From Clostridium sp. AT4 (GTDB taxonomy: Bacteria > Bacillota > Clostridia > Lachnospirales > Lachnospiraceae): a DNA stretch of 64,000 nucleotides. The notes below the pieces were generated by a model that was given only the letters and a program-made list of their open reading frames with translations, made no database searches and was not told where the DNA came from. A program made the position numbers and the translations under genes. Numbering within the stretch: position 1 is the stretch's first letter; each line of letters starts with the position of its first letter. Of the stretch, positions 45,923-57,049 are shown one piece after another. The stretch covers positions 636,303 to 700,302 of the forward strand of contig NZ_LN999828.1 in the NCBI RefSeq assembly GCF_001517625.2, written 5' to 3'.

Positions 45923-45994
45923 AATGAAAAGTTCCTTGACGAATTTTTGCCTTATAGGCGTCCTTTTTTACTTTGAAATCTGGAGGTGGATTTT

Positions 45995-47992
45995 ATGCAA
46001 AATGAACAAAAAATCTTTAAATTACATTCCGAATACGCCCCCACTGGCGACCAGCCCCAGGCCATTGAGGCGTTGGTCAAAGGGTTTCAGGAAGGCAATC
46101 AATTCCAGACTTTACTAGGGGTTACGGGTTCCGGCAAGACCTTTACCATGGCTAATGTCATTGAGCGGCTGAATAAGCCGACTTTGGTAATAGCGCACAA
46201 TAAGACTTTGGCAGCACAGCTCTATGGTGAGTTCAAAGAGTATTTTCCGGGTAACGCAGTAGAATACTTTGTATCCTATTATGACTACTACCAGCCCGAG
46301 GCCTACGTTCCCTCCACGGACACCTACATTGAAAAGGACTCCGCCATCAACGATGAGATCGACAAGCTGCGCCATTCGGCTACAGCAGCTCTTTCTGAGC
46401 GCAGCGATGTGATCATCGTGGCATCTGTATCCTGTATTTACGGTCTGGGAAGTCCCATTGATTATCAGGAGATGGTTATTTCACTGAGACCGGGGATGGA
46501 AAAGGACCGGGATGATGTGATCCGCAAGCTGATCGAAATCCAGTATGACCGCAATGACATGGACTTTAAGCGGGGAAGCTTTCGGGTCAAGGGTGATGTT
46601 CTGGACATTTATCCGGCCTACTCAGACGGTCAGGCCTTTCGGGTGGAATTTTTTGGGGATGAGGTAGACCGGATCATGGAAATTGATACCGTGACTGGAG
46701 AGGTGAAGGCCCAGCTGGGGCATGTGGCGATTTTTCCGGCATCTCATTATGTGGTTCCCAAGGAAAAGATGATGGAGGCCACGGAACATATTTTAGAGGA
46801 ATTAAAGGAGCGTGTATCATTTTTTAAGAGTGAGGATAAGCTGTTAGAGGCTCAGAGGATTTCCGAACGCACGAATTTTGATGTGGAAATGATGCGGGAG
46901 ACAGGCTTTTGTTCTGGTATTGAAAATTATTCCAGACATTTGACAGGAACAGCACCGGGAGAGCCTCCCTGTACCCTGATTGATTATTTCCCCAAAGACT
47001 TTCTCATTATTGTAGATGAGTCCCACATCACTCTGCCTCAGGTACGGGGCATGTATGCGGGAGACCGTTCCAGAAAAATGACGCTGGTGGACTATGGGTT
47101 CCGCCTTCCTTCTGCCCTGGACAACCGTCCTTTAAATTTTTCGGAATTTGAAAGCAAGATTGATCAGATGCTGTTTGTATCAGCTACGCCCTCTGTCTAT
47201 GAACAGGAGCATGAGCTGATGCGGGTGGAGCAGATCATCCGTCCGACCGGGCTTCTGGATCCGGAAATATTTGTCCGCCCTGTGGAGGGGCAGATTGACG
47301 ATCTGATTTCAGAGGTGAACAAGGAGGTGGCAGGCCATCATAAGGTTCTGATCACTACTTTGACAAAGCGGATGGCAGAGGATCTTACCGATTATATGCG
47401 GGAAGTGGGAATTCGGGTGAAATATCTCCATTCCGATATTGATACCTTAGAGCGTGCGCAGATCATCCGGGATATGCGCCTGGATGTGTTTGACGTGCTT
47501 GTAGGGATTAATCTTTTAAGAGAGGGCCTTGATATACCGGAGATTACGCTGGTGGCGATTCTGGATGCGGACAAGGAAGGTTTTCTCCGTTCAGAAACCT
47601 CACTTATTCAGACAATTGGCCGTGCGGCACGGAATTCTGAGGGTCATGTGATCATGTATGCCGATACCATCACAGATTCCATGCGGGTGGCGATTGAGGA
47701 GACGAAACGCCGCCGTCAGATCCAGCAGAGATATAATGAGGAGCATGGCATTACGCCGACAACCATTAAAAAGGCAGTAAGAGACCTGATCGCCATTTCA
47801 AAGGCCGTGGAAAATGACTGTTTCGCAGATACGAAGGATCCGGAATCTATGGATGAGAAGGAACTTAAAAAGCTTTCAAAGGAACTGGAAAAGAAGATGC
47901 GTCAGGCAGCAGCCGAGTTAAACTTTGAGGAGGCGGCCCGGCTCAGAGACCGTATGGTGGAAGTGAAAAAGCTGCTTTTGGATATGGAATAG
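45995..47992 (+). CDS. uvrB: Excinuclease ABC subunit B
   Basis: A 665-residue damage-verification helicase of nucleotide excision repair. It has Walker [11 protein letters not shown] (near 40), the beta-hairpin region [12 protein letters not shown], the DEAD-like VDESHIT, the motif VI region [14 protein letters not shown] and a C-terminal UVR domain ([17 protein letters not shown]) for UvrC. ATG 45995 follows GGAGG by 8 nt; the GTG at 45986 in the same frame overlaps that site and is rejected. Confidence 0.95.
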   Translation: MQNEQKIFKLHSEYAPTGDQPQAIEALVKGFQEGNQFQTLLGVTGSGKTFTMANVIERLNKPTLVIAHNKTLAAQLYGEFKEYFPGNAVEYFVSYYDYYQPEAYVPSTDTYIEKDSAINDEIDKLRHSATAALSERSDVIIVASVSCIYGLGSPIDYQEMVISLRPGMEKDRDDVIRKLIEIQYDRNDMDFKRGSFRVKGDVLDIYPAYSDGQAFRVEFFGDEVDRIMEIDTVTGEVKAQLGHVAIFPASHYVVPKEKMMEATEHILEELKERVSFFKSEDKLLEAQRISERTNFDVEMMRETGFCSGIENYSRHLTGTAPGEPPCTLIDYFPKDFLIIVDESHITLPQVRGMYAGDRSRKMTLVDYGFRLPSALDNRPLNFSEFESKIDQMLFVSATPSVYEQEHELMRVEQIIRPTGLLDPEIFVRPVEGQIDDLISEVNKEVAGHHKVLITTLTKRMAEDLTDYMREVGIRVKYLHSDIDTLERAQIIRDMRLDVFDVLVGINLLREGLDIPEITLVAILDADKEGFLRSETSLIQTIGRAARNSEGHVIMYADTITDSMRVAIEETKRRRQIQQRYNEEHGITPTTIKKAVRDLIAISKAVENDCFADTKDPESMDEKELKKLSKELEKKMRQAAAELNFEEAARLRDRMVEVKKLLLDME

Positions 47993-48048
47993 TCTGGGAA
48001 CCGGTTTGGGCTGTAAGGAATTGTAAACTCTTTGTAAGAATTATGAAA

Positions 48049-48077
48049 TTGCATAAATCCAAACTTTCCTTTATAAT
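48049..48077 (+). promoter_or_regulatory. Promoter of choline-binding protein gene
   Basis: TTGCAT (48049-48054), 17-nt spacer, TATAAT (48072-48077). Confidence 0.65.
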
Positions 48078-48129
48078 AAAATCATACAAAAGAAATAAAA
48101 CGAATCTTAAATATAAGGAGGAGAGGTAT

Positions 48130-49311
48130 ATGTATACAAAGAAAATGTTTTCCCTGGCAATGGCAGCGTTTTTGTCAGCTATGGCTGTATTTCCGGTCTA
48201 TGCGGGCACGGAGAAGATCGATACAGTGCGTTTGGAATTTTCTTATGATAAGGAACCGGAGAGCGGAGATGATATTGGTGATATCAGCGTAAGGGCCAGA
48301 GACGATTCATATGATGTGGATTCCGTAGAGTATACGAATCTGGAGGATAAGGATGTCTGGACGGTAGGAGATGTTCCCGAGGTAAAGGTAGAACTTTCTG
48401 CTTCTGAGGGATACCGTTTTTCCTATACCAGCAAGAGCCACTTTAAGATAAGCGGCTGTGACGCTGAGTTTAAAAAGGCAAAAATTTATGATGACGGCGA
48501 TTATATGGAAGTGACGGTAGAGCTGGACCGTATCGGAGGCAAGCTGGAGGCTACTGATAATCTGGACTGGAATGACAGCACGGCTGAGTGGGACGAGGTA
48601 GAGGGTTCCAAGAGCTATGATGTAAAGCTGTTAAGAGATGACAAAACGGTTACAACTGTCAATACATCTAATACGTATTTTGACTTTTCTGGATATTTTA
48701 ATAAAGAAGGAGATTATACCTTCCGTGTGAGAGCTATTGCAAGCTATAATGACAAGGCAGGCGAGTGGTCTGAGGATTCTTCTTCCCTGTATGTAGATGA
48801 GGATGAGGCAGGTTCTTACGGTGGAAGCGGACGCTGGGTACAGGAAGGCGGACGCTGGTGGTATTCTTACTCTACAGGCGGTTATCCGGCAGATGGCTGG
48901 AAACAGATCGATGGAGTGTGGTATCTCTTTGACCGTTCCGGATATATGCTTACTGGCTGGCAGAAGGTAGACCGTCAGTGGTATTATCTTGGTTCCAATG
49001 GTGCTCTTACAACCGGCTGGCAGAATGTAAACGGACAGTGGTATTATCTCAATGGAAGCGGTGAGATGCAGACGGGCTGGCAGTATGTAAGCGGCAGATG
49101 GTATTATTTAAACAGCAGCGGCGTAATGCAGACAGGATGGCTGGAGCAGAACGGACAGTGGTATTATCTGGATGGAAGCGGCGCTATGACAACCGGATGG
49201 CAGTCTGTGAATGGCAGATGGTACTATATGGGCGGAAGCGGAGTGATGTTTAGAAATACCTGGACACCGGATGGAAGATATGTAGACGGATCGGGAGCCT
49301 GGGTTCAGTAA
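48130..49311 (+). CDS. Secreted protein with choline/cell-wall-binding repeats
   Basis: The 393-residue product starts with a signal peptide (MYTKKMFSLAMAAFLSAMAV, cut after YAG). The middle (about 30-235) contains beta-rich and fibronectin-like segments with no catalytic motif I can name. The C terminus has about seven repeats of the GW type (TGWQ-x-V-x-GxWYYL-x-GSG), the cell-wall/choline-binding repeat that anchors proteins to teichoic acid. It is probably a surface adhesin-like protein. AAGGAGGAG precedes ATG 48130; the upstream 29 codons of the frame overlap the promoter. Confidence 0.85.
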   Translation: MYTKKMFSLAMAAFLSAMAVFPVYAGTEKIDTVRLEFSYDKEPESGDDIGDISVRARDDSYDVDSVEYTNLEDKDVWTVGDVPEVKVELSASEGYRFSYTSKSHFKISGCDAEFKKAKIYDDGDYMEVTVELDRIGGKLEATDNLDWNDSTAEWDEVEGSKSYDVKLLRDDKTVTTVNTSNTYFDFSGYFNKEGDYTFRVRAIASYNDKAGEWSEDSSSLYVDEDEAGSYGGSGRWVQEGGRWWYSYSTGGYPADGWKQIDGVWYLFDRSGYMLTGWQKVDRQWYYLGSNGALTTGWQNVNGQWYYLNGSGEMQTGWQYVSGRWYYLNSSGVMQTGWLEQNGQWYYLDGSGAMTTGWQSVNGRWYYMGGSGVMFRNTWTPDGRYVDGSGAWVQ

Positions 49312-49332
49312 GGGTTGTATAAAGGATAGGTA

Positions 49333-49384
49333 AAAAGAGGAGCTGCTGTAACGGATGAAAGGGTTCGTACAGCAGCTCCTTTTG
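49333..49384. terminator. Bidirectional terminator
   Basis: A perfect 13-bp stem (49338-49350 with 49368-49380) with A run before and T run after, between convergent genes. Confidence 0.8.
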
Positions 49385-49390
49385 TATGCT

Positions 49391-50302
49391 TTAATTGAGG
49401 GGAAGCATGCAGGAAGATACGATCTCAATCGAATCAGATCTCCGGCTGTAGCGATAGATCTGATTGGAGAGGCGGTCCTGAGGCAGAACCTCGGAGGCAT
49501 TGATCTGGGCTACCATTTGGCTGAGTTCGTCATAAGAAATGTCTTCTTCATCGGGAAGAAGCAGAACTTCATGGATACTGGAGGGAAGGATCAGCACGTC
49601 GCGTTCAATCCCTTCTGAGAAATGTTTAAGAACATCAGGATAGAGCATACAGATTGCTCCGTTGATTCCGCAGGTATTGGAAAGAACATAGAAAGGGGTC
49701 ATGGCCTGTCTGTTCAGGTCGGGGACGGCGTCTGTCAGATCCTCTAAAATACAGTCCATACTGGTAATGGACGGAGGAAAGAGCCGGGAAACATTGGAGA
49801 TGGCAGCCTGAAAGAGTTCATCCTGGGAAATACCCCAGGTATTCAGATGAGAGGTATGGATTCCGGCAGTCATTATACCGGTATCATTTTCCTGAAGAAA
49901 CAGGTAGAATACGATGGAAAGATCGTTCCATGGAATATGAGGCATATCCTGCAAAAGTGTTTCATTGGCAGCCGTGTTAATAAGGCGGCAGGCGGTCCGG
50001 GATTTCATGGCGCTGTAATCGGAAAGCCGGGCCGGATGAATGGTGGGCAAAACCTCATTGGAGCGGTACAGTTCCAAAAGCTCCTGAGTGATTTCCTCCA
50101 AAGAGCAGCCTTTCAGATACTGATGGTAGCAGTTATTGAGATAAATAGCAGGAGCTACCGGATTTTTGTCTTTGGAAATGCACAGACCATCCAGAATCAG
50201 GCCGTTGTTTTTGGTGATCCTGTGCAGACTCAGTTCATACTCCTTTCCCAGGGCCTGTTCCATGCCCGTTTTGATTTTGTTGAGAAATACGTCGTATACC
50301 AA
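49391..50302 (-). CDS. DUF5688 family protein
   Basis: A 303-residue soluble protein of the DUF5688 family common in Lachnospiraceae. No catalytic motif is evident; it opens VYDVFLNKIKTGMEQALGKE and ends with a basic-acidic mix (LSNQIYRYSRRSDSIEI). The start is TTG behind AAGGGGG. GTATAC repeats flank the start (50294-50310). Function unknown. Confidence 0.7.
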   Translation of the reverse strand: MVYDVFLNKIKTGMEQALGKEYELSLHRITKNNGLILDGLCISKDKNPVAPAIYLNNCYHQYLKGCSLEEITQELLELYRSNEVLPTIHPARLSDYSAMKSRTACRLINTAANETLLQDMPHIPWNDLSIVFYLFLQENDTGIMTAGIHTSHLNTWGISQDELFQAAISNVSRLFPPSITSMDCILEDLTDAVPDLNRQAMTPFYVLSNTCGINGAICMLYPDVLKHFSEGIERDVLILPSSIHEVLLLPDEEDISYDELSQMVAQINASEVLPQDRLSNQIYRYSRRSDSIEIVSSCMLPLN

Positions 50303-50564
50303 ATGTATACCCCCTTAGTACATTATATTTATGTAAACTGCAAAAGGCAGCTTCATAGCAGGTAAGAAAAATATTGTCCGGATATCATTCCTGAACAGGA
50401 TCTGAAACGTATATAAAAGAATGTTTAGAAGGTTACAAAACAGACAGAAATTCTGATTTGTGAAATAAAAATGAATCTACGTCCAGAATAAAGGCAGAGA
50501 GGACTTTTGTCAAGAGAAAACTGTATATACAGGAAATAAGATCATGAAAAAAATGAAAAATCCC

Positions 50565-50593
50565 TTGACAAAACAGAGAGAAAGGAATATATT
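50565..50593 (+). promoter_or_regulatory. Promoter of hrcA-grpE-dnaK
   Basis: TTGACA (50565-50570), 17-nt spacer, TATATT (50588-50593). Start site is about 8 nt before CIRCE. The rest of 50303-50564 shows no gene. Confidence 0.8.
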
Positions 50594-50607
50594 ATGAAAT
50601 GTAGATG

Positions 50608-50634
50608 TTAGCACTCCAGAGCATTGAGTGCTAA
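50608..50634. promoter_or_regulatory. CIRCE operator (HrcA site)
   Basis: TTAGCACTC, 9-nt spacer, GAGTGCTAA: an exact match to the CIRCE consensus, placed at the start of the transcript so HrcA would repress its own operon. Confidence 0.95.
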
Positions 50635-50665
50635 TAATCCCAAGAGAGGAAGGTGACAGGAAACG

Positions 50666-51712
50666 ATGGATACACAGCTGGATAACCGGAAGATCACCAT
50701 ATTAAAGGCGATCATCAAAACCTACCTGGAGACAGGCGAACCGGTTGGTTCCAGAACCATTTCCAAGTATTCAGAATTAAAACTGAGTTCTGCCACCATC
50801 CGTAACGAGATGTCAGATCTGGAAGAGATGGGATATATTATTCAGCCCCACACTTCCGCAGGGCGTATTCCTTCCGATAAGGGATACAGGTTCTATGTAG
50901 ACCAGATCATGCAGGAAAAGGACAATGAAGTTACAGAATTTAAGGATATGATGGTTCAGAAGGTTGATAAGCTGGAACTGGTCCTTAAAAAGATGGCTCA
51001 GGTTCTGGCGGCCAATACCAATTATGCGGCCATGATCAGCGGCCCCAGCTACCACAAGACAAAGCTGAAATTTATCCAGCTGTCCAGAGTAGAGGCACAT
51101 AAGCTTCTGGTAGTGGTTGTGGTAGAAGGCAATATCGTTAAAAATACCATGATCGATATTGCGGAAGAGCTGGGGGAACAGGAACTCTTGAATCTGAACA
51201 TCCTGTTAAACAGCAGCTTAAACGGGCTGACGATTGAAGAAATCAATCTGGATATCATCAGTCGTCTGAAGGAGGATGCAGGCATTCACAGCCAGGTGGT
51301 GGAGCTGGTCTTAAACGAGGTTGCGGAAGCGATCAAGGCCGGCGGAGAAGATCTTCAGATTTATACCAGCGGGGCTACGAATATTTTCCGGTATCCGGAG
51401 CTTTCAGAAGGCGATAAGGCCAGCAAGCTGATCGGAACACTGGAGCACAAGGAAATGCTTCAGGAGTTTGTTTACGAGGTCAATACGGAAAATGGCGGCG
51501 ACGCCGGGATCCAGGTCTATATCGGTGATGAAACGCCGGTTCAGTCCATGAAGGACTGCAGCGTGGTTACGGCCAATTACGATCTGGGCGGAGGACTTCG
51601 GGGAACAGTCGGAATTATCGGACCGAAGCGTATGGATTATGAAAAGGTCCTTGGAACGCTGCGGAATCTGATGAGCCAGCTGGATGCAGCATTTAAAAAG
51701 GATGAAAGGTGA
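50666..51712 (+). CDS. hrcA: Heat-inducible transcription repressor HrcA
   Basis: A 348-residue CIRCE-binding repressor with an N-terminal winged helix (VGSRTISKYSELKLSSATIR, then NEMSDLEEMGYI) and a C-terminal sensing domain ending in GTVGIIGPKRMDYEKV. It binds the CIRCE site 30 nt upstream when GroE keeps it folded. GAGAGGAAGG precedes the ATG by about 14 nt. First gene of the heat-shock operon. Confidence 0.95.
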   Translation: MDTQLDNRKITILKAIIKTYLETGEPVGSRTISKYSELKLSSATIRNEMSDLEEMGYIIQPHTSAGRIPSDKGYRFYVDQIMQEKDNEVTEFKDMMVQKVDKLELVLKKMAQVLAANTNYAAMISGPSYHKTKLKFIQLSRVEAHKLLVVVVVEGNIVKNTMIDIAEELGEQELLNLNILLNSSLNGLTIEEINLDIISRLKEDAGIHSQVVELVLNEVAEAIKAGGEDLQIYTSGATNIFRYPELSEGDKASKLIGTLEHKEMLQEFVYEVNTENGGDAGIQVYIGDETPVQSMKDCSVVTANYDLGGGLRGTVGIIGPKRMDYEKVLGTLRNLMSQLDAAFKKDER

Positions 51713-51718
51713 TAGGCA

Positions 51719-52339
51719 GTGAGTGAAGATAATAAGAAGGAAGAAGTAACAGATATTCCGGAGACAGAGGAAGCGGCAGAGGCTGTCAAAGAGAAGGCTG
51801 CGGAAGCAGACGCTGTCAAAGAGGAAACTGCGGAAGCAGAGACTCAGACAGAAGAAGCTGCGGATAACGCGTCAAAGGGAGGCTTCTTTAAGAAAAAGAA
51901 GGATCCGAGAGATGAAAAGATCGAGGAGCTGACCGACCGGGTAAAACGCCAGATGGCTGAATTTGAAAATTTCAGAAAGAGAACGGAAAAGGAGAAATCT
52001 TCCATGTATGAGATGGGCGCCAGAGATATCATTGAGCGTATCCTTCCCGTGATTGACAATTTTGAGAGAGGACTGGCAGTAATCCCTGAGGATAAAAAGG
52101 AAGATCCCATTGCAGAGGGCATGGAAAAAATCTACAAGCAGATCCAGAAGGTCTTTGAGGAAGCCGGAGTAAAGCCCATTGAGGCAGCCGGAAAGGAATT
52201 TGACCCCAATTTCCACAATGCAGTGATGCATGTGGAGGATGAGAGCCTGGGAGAAAATATCGTTGCGGAGGAGCTCCAGAAGGGATATATGTACCGGGAC
52301 AGCGTTGTAAGACACAGTATGGTTAAAGTTGCAAACTAA
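51719..52339 (+). CDS. grpE: Nucleotide exchange factor GrpE
   Basis: The 206-residue DnaK co-chaperone. An acidic, alanine-rich N-terminal tail with a repeated EAVKEKAAEADAVKEETAEA-like segment precedes the long helix (RVKRQMAEFENFRKRTEKE) and the beta-wing domain (FDPNFHNAVMHVED). The start is GTG 51719, 7 nt after hrcA, with GAAAGGTGA upstream. Confidence 0.94.
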   Translation: MSEDNKKEEVTDIPETEEAAEAVKEKAAEADAVKEETAEAETQTEEAADNASKGGFFKKKKDPRDEKIEELTDRVKRQMAEFENFRKRTEKEKSSMYEMGARDIIERILPVIDNFERGLAVIPEDKKEDPIAEGMEKIYKQIQKVFEEAGVKPIEAAGKEFDPNFHNAVMHVEDESLGENIVAEELQKGYMYRDSVVRHSMVKVAN

Positions 52340-52356
52340 AATATTTTATAGATTGA

Positions 52357-54240
<1,884 letters not shown>

Positions 54241-54247
54241 GGAGAAA

Positions 54248-54277
54248 GGATTCCCGCCTGCAGCAGGGCGGGAATCC
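54248..54277 (+). other. Hairpin 1 between dnaK and dnaJ
   Basis: A perfect 11-bp GC-rich stem (54248-54258 with 54267-54277), no T run. It may protect the 3' end of dnaK mRNA. Confidence 0.55.
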
Positions 54278-54294
54278 ATTATATAAAACCGTAA

Positions 54295-54354
54295 GGCCAG
54301 AGGTCCGGTCCATTGGGCGAGATGCCCCCTGGCCGGACCTAAAGGTCTGTCCGG
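54295..54354 (+). other. Competing stems between dnaK and dnaJ
   Basis: AGGTCCGG (54301-54308) pairs with CCGGACCT (54333-54340). GGCCAG (from 54295) can instead pair with CTGGCC (to 54334), and CCGGACCT can pair with the following AGGTC..TCCGG. The pairings exclude one another, as in an attenuator. Confidence 0.4.
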
Positions 54355-54407
54355 GGATATTTTATTTAAGAGAAAATGTTCTGATAGATATGTAAGAGGT
54401 AAACAAC

Positions 54408-55568
54408 ATGGCAGAGAGTAAGAGAGATTACTATGAGGTTCTGGGCGTTTCCAAAGACGCGGATGACGATGCCCTGAAAAAGGCATACAGAAAGCTCGCC
54501 AAAAAATATCATCCGGATGCCAATCCCGGAGACAAGGAGGCAGAGGCCAAATTTAAAGAGGCATCTGAGGCTTACAGCGTGCTCAGCGATCCTCAGAAGC
54601 GCCAGCAGTATGACCAGTTCGGCCATGCCGCCTTTGAGCAGGGAGGCGGAGGCGCAGGAGGGTTTGGCGGCTTCGGCGGTTTTGACTTTGGCGGTCAGGA
54701 TATGGGAGATATTTTTGGAGATATTTTTGGAGATATCTTTGGCGGCGGCCGTTCCTCCAGAGGAAGAAGCGGTCCTTCAAGGGGCGCAAATGTAAGAACC
54801 GCGGTTCGGATCACCTTTGAAGAGGCTGTGTTCGGCTGTGAAAAGGAAATTGAGATTAATTTTAAGGAGACCTGTTCTTCCTGTAACGGAACAGGCGCAA
54901 AGGCGGGTACGTCGCCCCAGACCTGTACAAAATGTAATGGAAAGGGTAAGATCATGTATACCCAGCAGTCCTTCTTTGGACAGGTACAGAATGTACAGAC
55001 CTGTCCGGAGTGTGGCGGTACAGGCAAGGTGATCAAGGAAAAGTGTCCGGATTGCTATGGTACGGGGTATAAGACAGTCCGCAAGAAGTTTAAGGTGTCC
55101 ATTCCTGCCGGTATTGACAATGGTCAGTGCGTTCGTATGGCCGGAGGCGGAGAGCCTGGTATCAACGGCGGTGAGAGAGGCGACTTGCTAGTGGAGGCAG
55201 TTGTTTCCCAGCATCCGATCTTTAAGCGTCAGGATACAAGCATTTATTCTACCGTGCCGATTTCCTTTGCAAGAGCGGCTTTAGGCGGTACGATCCGGAT
55301 TAAGACAGTGGACGGAGAAGTGGAGTATGAGGTTCGTCCTGGTACGCAGACTGATACGAAGGTGCGGCTGAAGGGGAAGGGTGTGCCTTCCTTAAGAAAC
55401 CGGAATGTGAGAGGGGATCACTATGTGACTTTAGTGGTTCAGGTTCCCGAGAGAATGACCCAGGCTCAGAAGGAGGCCCTGAAGCGGTTTGATGAAGCTA
55501 TGAATGGTGTGGCTTCGGAGGAAGGGAAGCCTAAGAAGAAGGGGTTTAAAGAATTTTTTGAAAAATGA
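54408..55568 (+). CDS. dnaJ: Chaperone DnaJ (Hsp40)
   Basis: A 386-residue type I Hsp40: J domain with the HPD motif (YHPDANPGD, near residue 35), a Gly/Phe-rich linker with the repeat [13 protein letters not shown], four zinc CxxCxGxG repeats ([36 protein letters not shown]) and the substrate domains. It stimulates DnaK. A 167-nt structured gap separates it from dnaK. Confidence 0.96.
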   Translation: MAESKRDYYEVLGVSKDADDDALKKAYRKLAKKYHPDANPGDKEAEAKFKEASEAYSVLSDPQKRQQYDQFGHAAFEQGGGGAGGFGGFGGFDFGGQDMGDIFGDIFGDIFGGGRSSRGRSGPSRGANVRTAVRITFEEAVFGCEKEIEINFKETCSSCNGTGAKAGTSPQTCTKCNGKGKIMYTQQSFFGQVQNVQTCPECGGTGKVIKEKCPDCYGTGYKTVRKKFKVSIPAGIDNGQCVRMAGGGEPGINGGERGDLLVEAVVSQHPIFKRQDTSIYSTVPISFARAALGGTIRIKTVDGEVEYEVRPGTQTDTKVRLKGKGVPSLRNRNVRGDHYVTLVVQVPERMTQAQKEALKRFDEAMNGVASEEGKPKKKGFKEFFEK

Positions 55569-55675
55569 AGGTGAGATGCGCTGAGTGCAGGCGCGTTTCG
55601 TGCTTTGACTGATATGAGCGGGAGACCGCCCTGGAATTGCTCTTGTTGGATGGTTTTGTGTGAGGATGACGAGAG

Positions 55676-55740
55676 ACGTTTTGGGGGCGGTTTTCTTTTT
55701 TGTGTGGAGGATTTTGTTGGAGGGTTGGGGGGGGTATGCG
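55676..55740 (+). other. G-tract-rich segment
   Basis: Several G runs, including G5 at 55683 and G8 at 55727-55734, on the plus strand. The spacing could allow a G-quadruplex. No gene is supported in 55569-56093. Confidence 0.35.
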
Positions 55741-55807
55741 GAAGGGGAAAAGCTTTATCTTTGGGAGCGAGGGGATGCGGGAGCTGGTTTTTTAGGGACC
55801 GGGCGGG

Positions 55808-55946
55808 ATTCAGGACGGGGATCTTCTTGACCCGCTTGCGGGTCAAGAAGCATCGGATGTTCATCCGATGTGAAATCGTGCAGGAACAGCTCCTTACAAG
55901 CGAGCTTGACGGGGCTGTTTCTGCACGATTTCGCGCCGTCCTGAAT
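55808..55946. repeat. 139-nt three-armed nested inverted repeat
   Basis: An 11-bp outer stem (55808-55818 with 55936-55946) encloses three adjacent hairpins: A 55823-55850 (13 bp, TT loop), B 55851-55870 (9 bp, TT loop) and C 55872-55932 (12-bp base, then a 9-bp stem with one G-T pair, then CAAG/CTTG). Nearly every base is paired, giving a cloverleaf in RNA or a branched cruciform in DNA. No open frame fits. It could be a structured RNA, a MITE-like element or a single-strand recombination substrate. Confidence 0.6.
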
Positions 55947-56093
55947 TTTTGAGAAAAATTAAGAAAATCGCAAAGATTCTGGGGGGGAGTATGGGTATAA
56001 TGGTAGATATATTTTTACCTGGGACTGCCGGATGACGTGGGATTTCCGGGGACTGGGTAAGGCTTATGAGGAAGAAAGGCTGTTGGTTATAGA

Positions 56094-57002
56094 ATGAAAA
56101 AACGGATTTTGATCACGGGTTCAGGAGGATTTCTGGGGTCGAGACTTGCGGAATATTTTGAGGGGAAGGATGGGTATGAGACGGTAGCGGTTACCCATGA
56201 GGAGCTGGATATTACAGATATGGTGGCGGTGTCTGCATTTTTTAAGGCGATTCGTCCTCAGGCAGTGCTGCACTGTGCAGGCTTGTCTAATACGGGACAG
56301 TGTGAGGCGGATCCCCTGGCTTCGGGACGGATCAATGTTCAGGGAACAGAAAATATAGCAAGAGCCTGCAGGGAGAGCGGCTGCAGGCTGATCTTTATGA
56401 GTTCGGATCAGGTTTATACGGGAACAGATACTCTGGAGCTGAATCGTGAGATAGACCGGGTGAAGCCAGTGAATGTGTATGGAAGGGATAAAAAACGGGC
56501 AGAGGAGACAGCGCTTGCTTTGGCAGAAGGGGCGGTCTGTCTGCGTTTGACCTGGATGTATGATTATCCGGTTCCGAAAAGGACGCCGGGAACCGGGCTG
56601 TTAGGACAGATGTTTGCAGCCGCCGGGGAAGGAAAGGTGATTGTAAGCCCGATCCATGATTACAGAGGCATCACCTATGTGTGGGATGTGATCCGGGCTA
56701 TGGAGCAGGTGATGGAACTGCCGGGAGGAATCTATAATTTCGGGAGCAGGAATCAGAGAAGCACCTGGGAAACCGCCGGGATTTTTGCTCAGGCAGTATC
56801 TGTAAAAACAGGAGTGCTGCTAAAGGTGGAAGCGGACAGGGATCGTTTTCGTTCGCTCCCCAGAAATCTGACGATCGATACAGGTAAAATAGAAGCCTTG
56901 GGGATTTTCCTTGGGGATACGGCAGAGGGATTATCCCGATGCATGAAGGATAACGGAGTCTGCTGGAAGTGGAAGAAAGAGCAGCTGTCTGCCCGGGGAT
57001 AA
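56094..57002 (+). CDS. NAD(P)-dependent reductase, RmlD/dTDP-4-dehydrorhamnose reductase type
   Basis: A 302-residue extended SDR protein. The nucleotide motif is ITGSGGFLGSRL, then LHCAGLSNTGQCE, the catalytic serine in MSSDQVY and YxxxK (VYGRDKK). The overall pattern is closest to the RmlD substrate-binding group. No sugar-nucleotide partner genes are nearby, so the substrate is unclear. Confidence 0.72.
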   Translation: MKKRILITGSGGFLGSRLAEYFEGKDGYETVAVTHEELDITDMVAVSAFFKAIRPQAVLHCAGLSNTGQCEADPLASGRINVQGTENIARACRESGCRLIFMSSDQVYTGTDTLELNREIDRVKPVNVYGRDKKRAEETALALAEGAVCLRLTWMYDYPVPKRTPGTGLLGQMFAAAGEGKVIVSPIHDYRGITYVWDVIRAMEQVMELPGGIYNFGSRNQRSTWETAGIFAQAVSVKTGVLLKVEADRDRFRSLPRNLTIDTGKIEALGIFLGDTAEGLSRCMKDNGVCWKWKKEQLSARG

Positions 57003-57049
57003 AGGCCGGACAGAAGAATTGCCATAACAAAAAGGAGGTTCTGTCGAAC

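Noticed and set aside
45636-45985. A small gene between the recombinase scar and uvrB
   Set aside because: No open frame with a ribosome site and family features; the stretch holds repeats and signals only.
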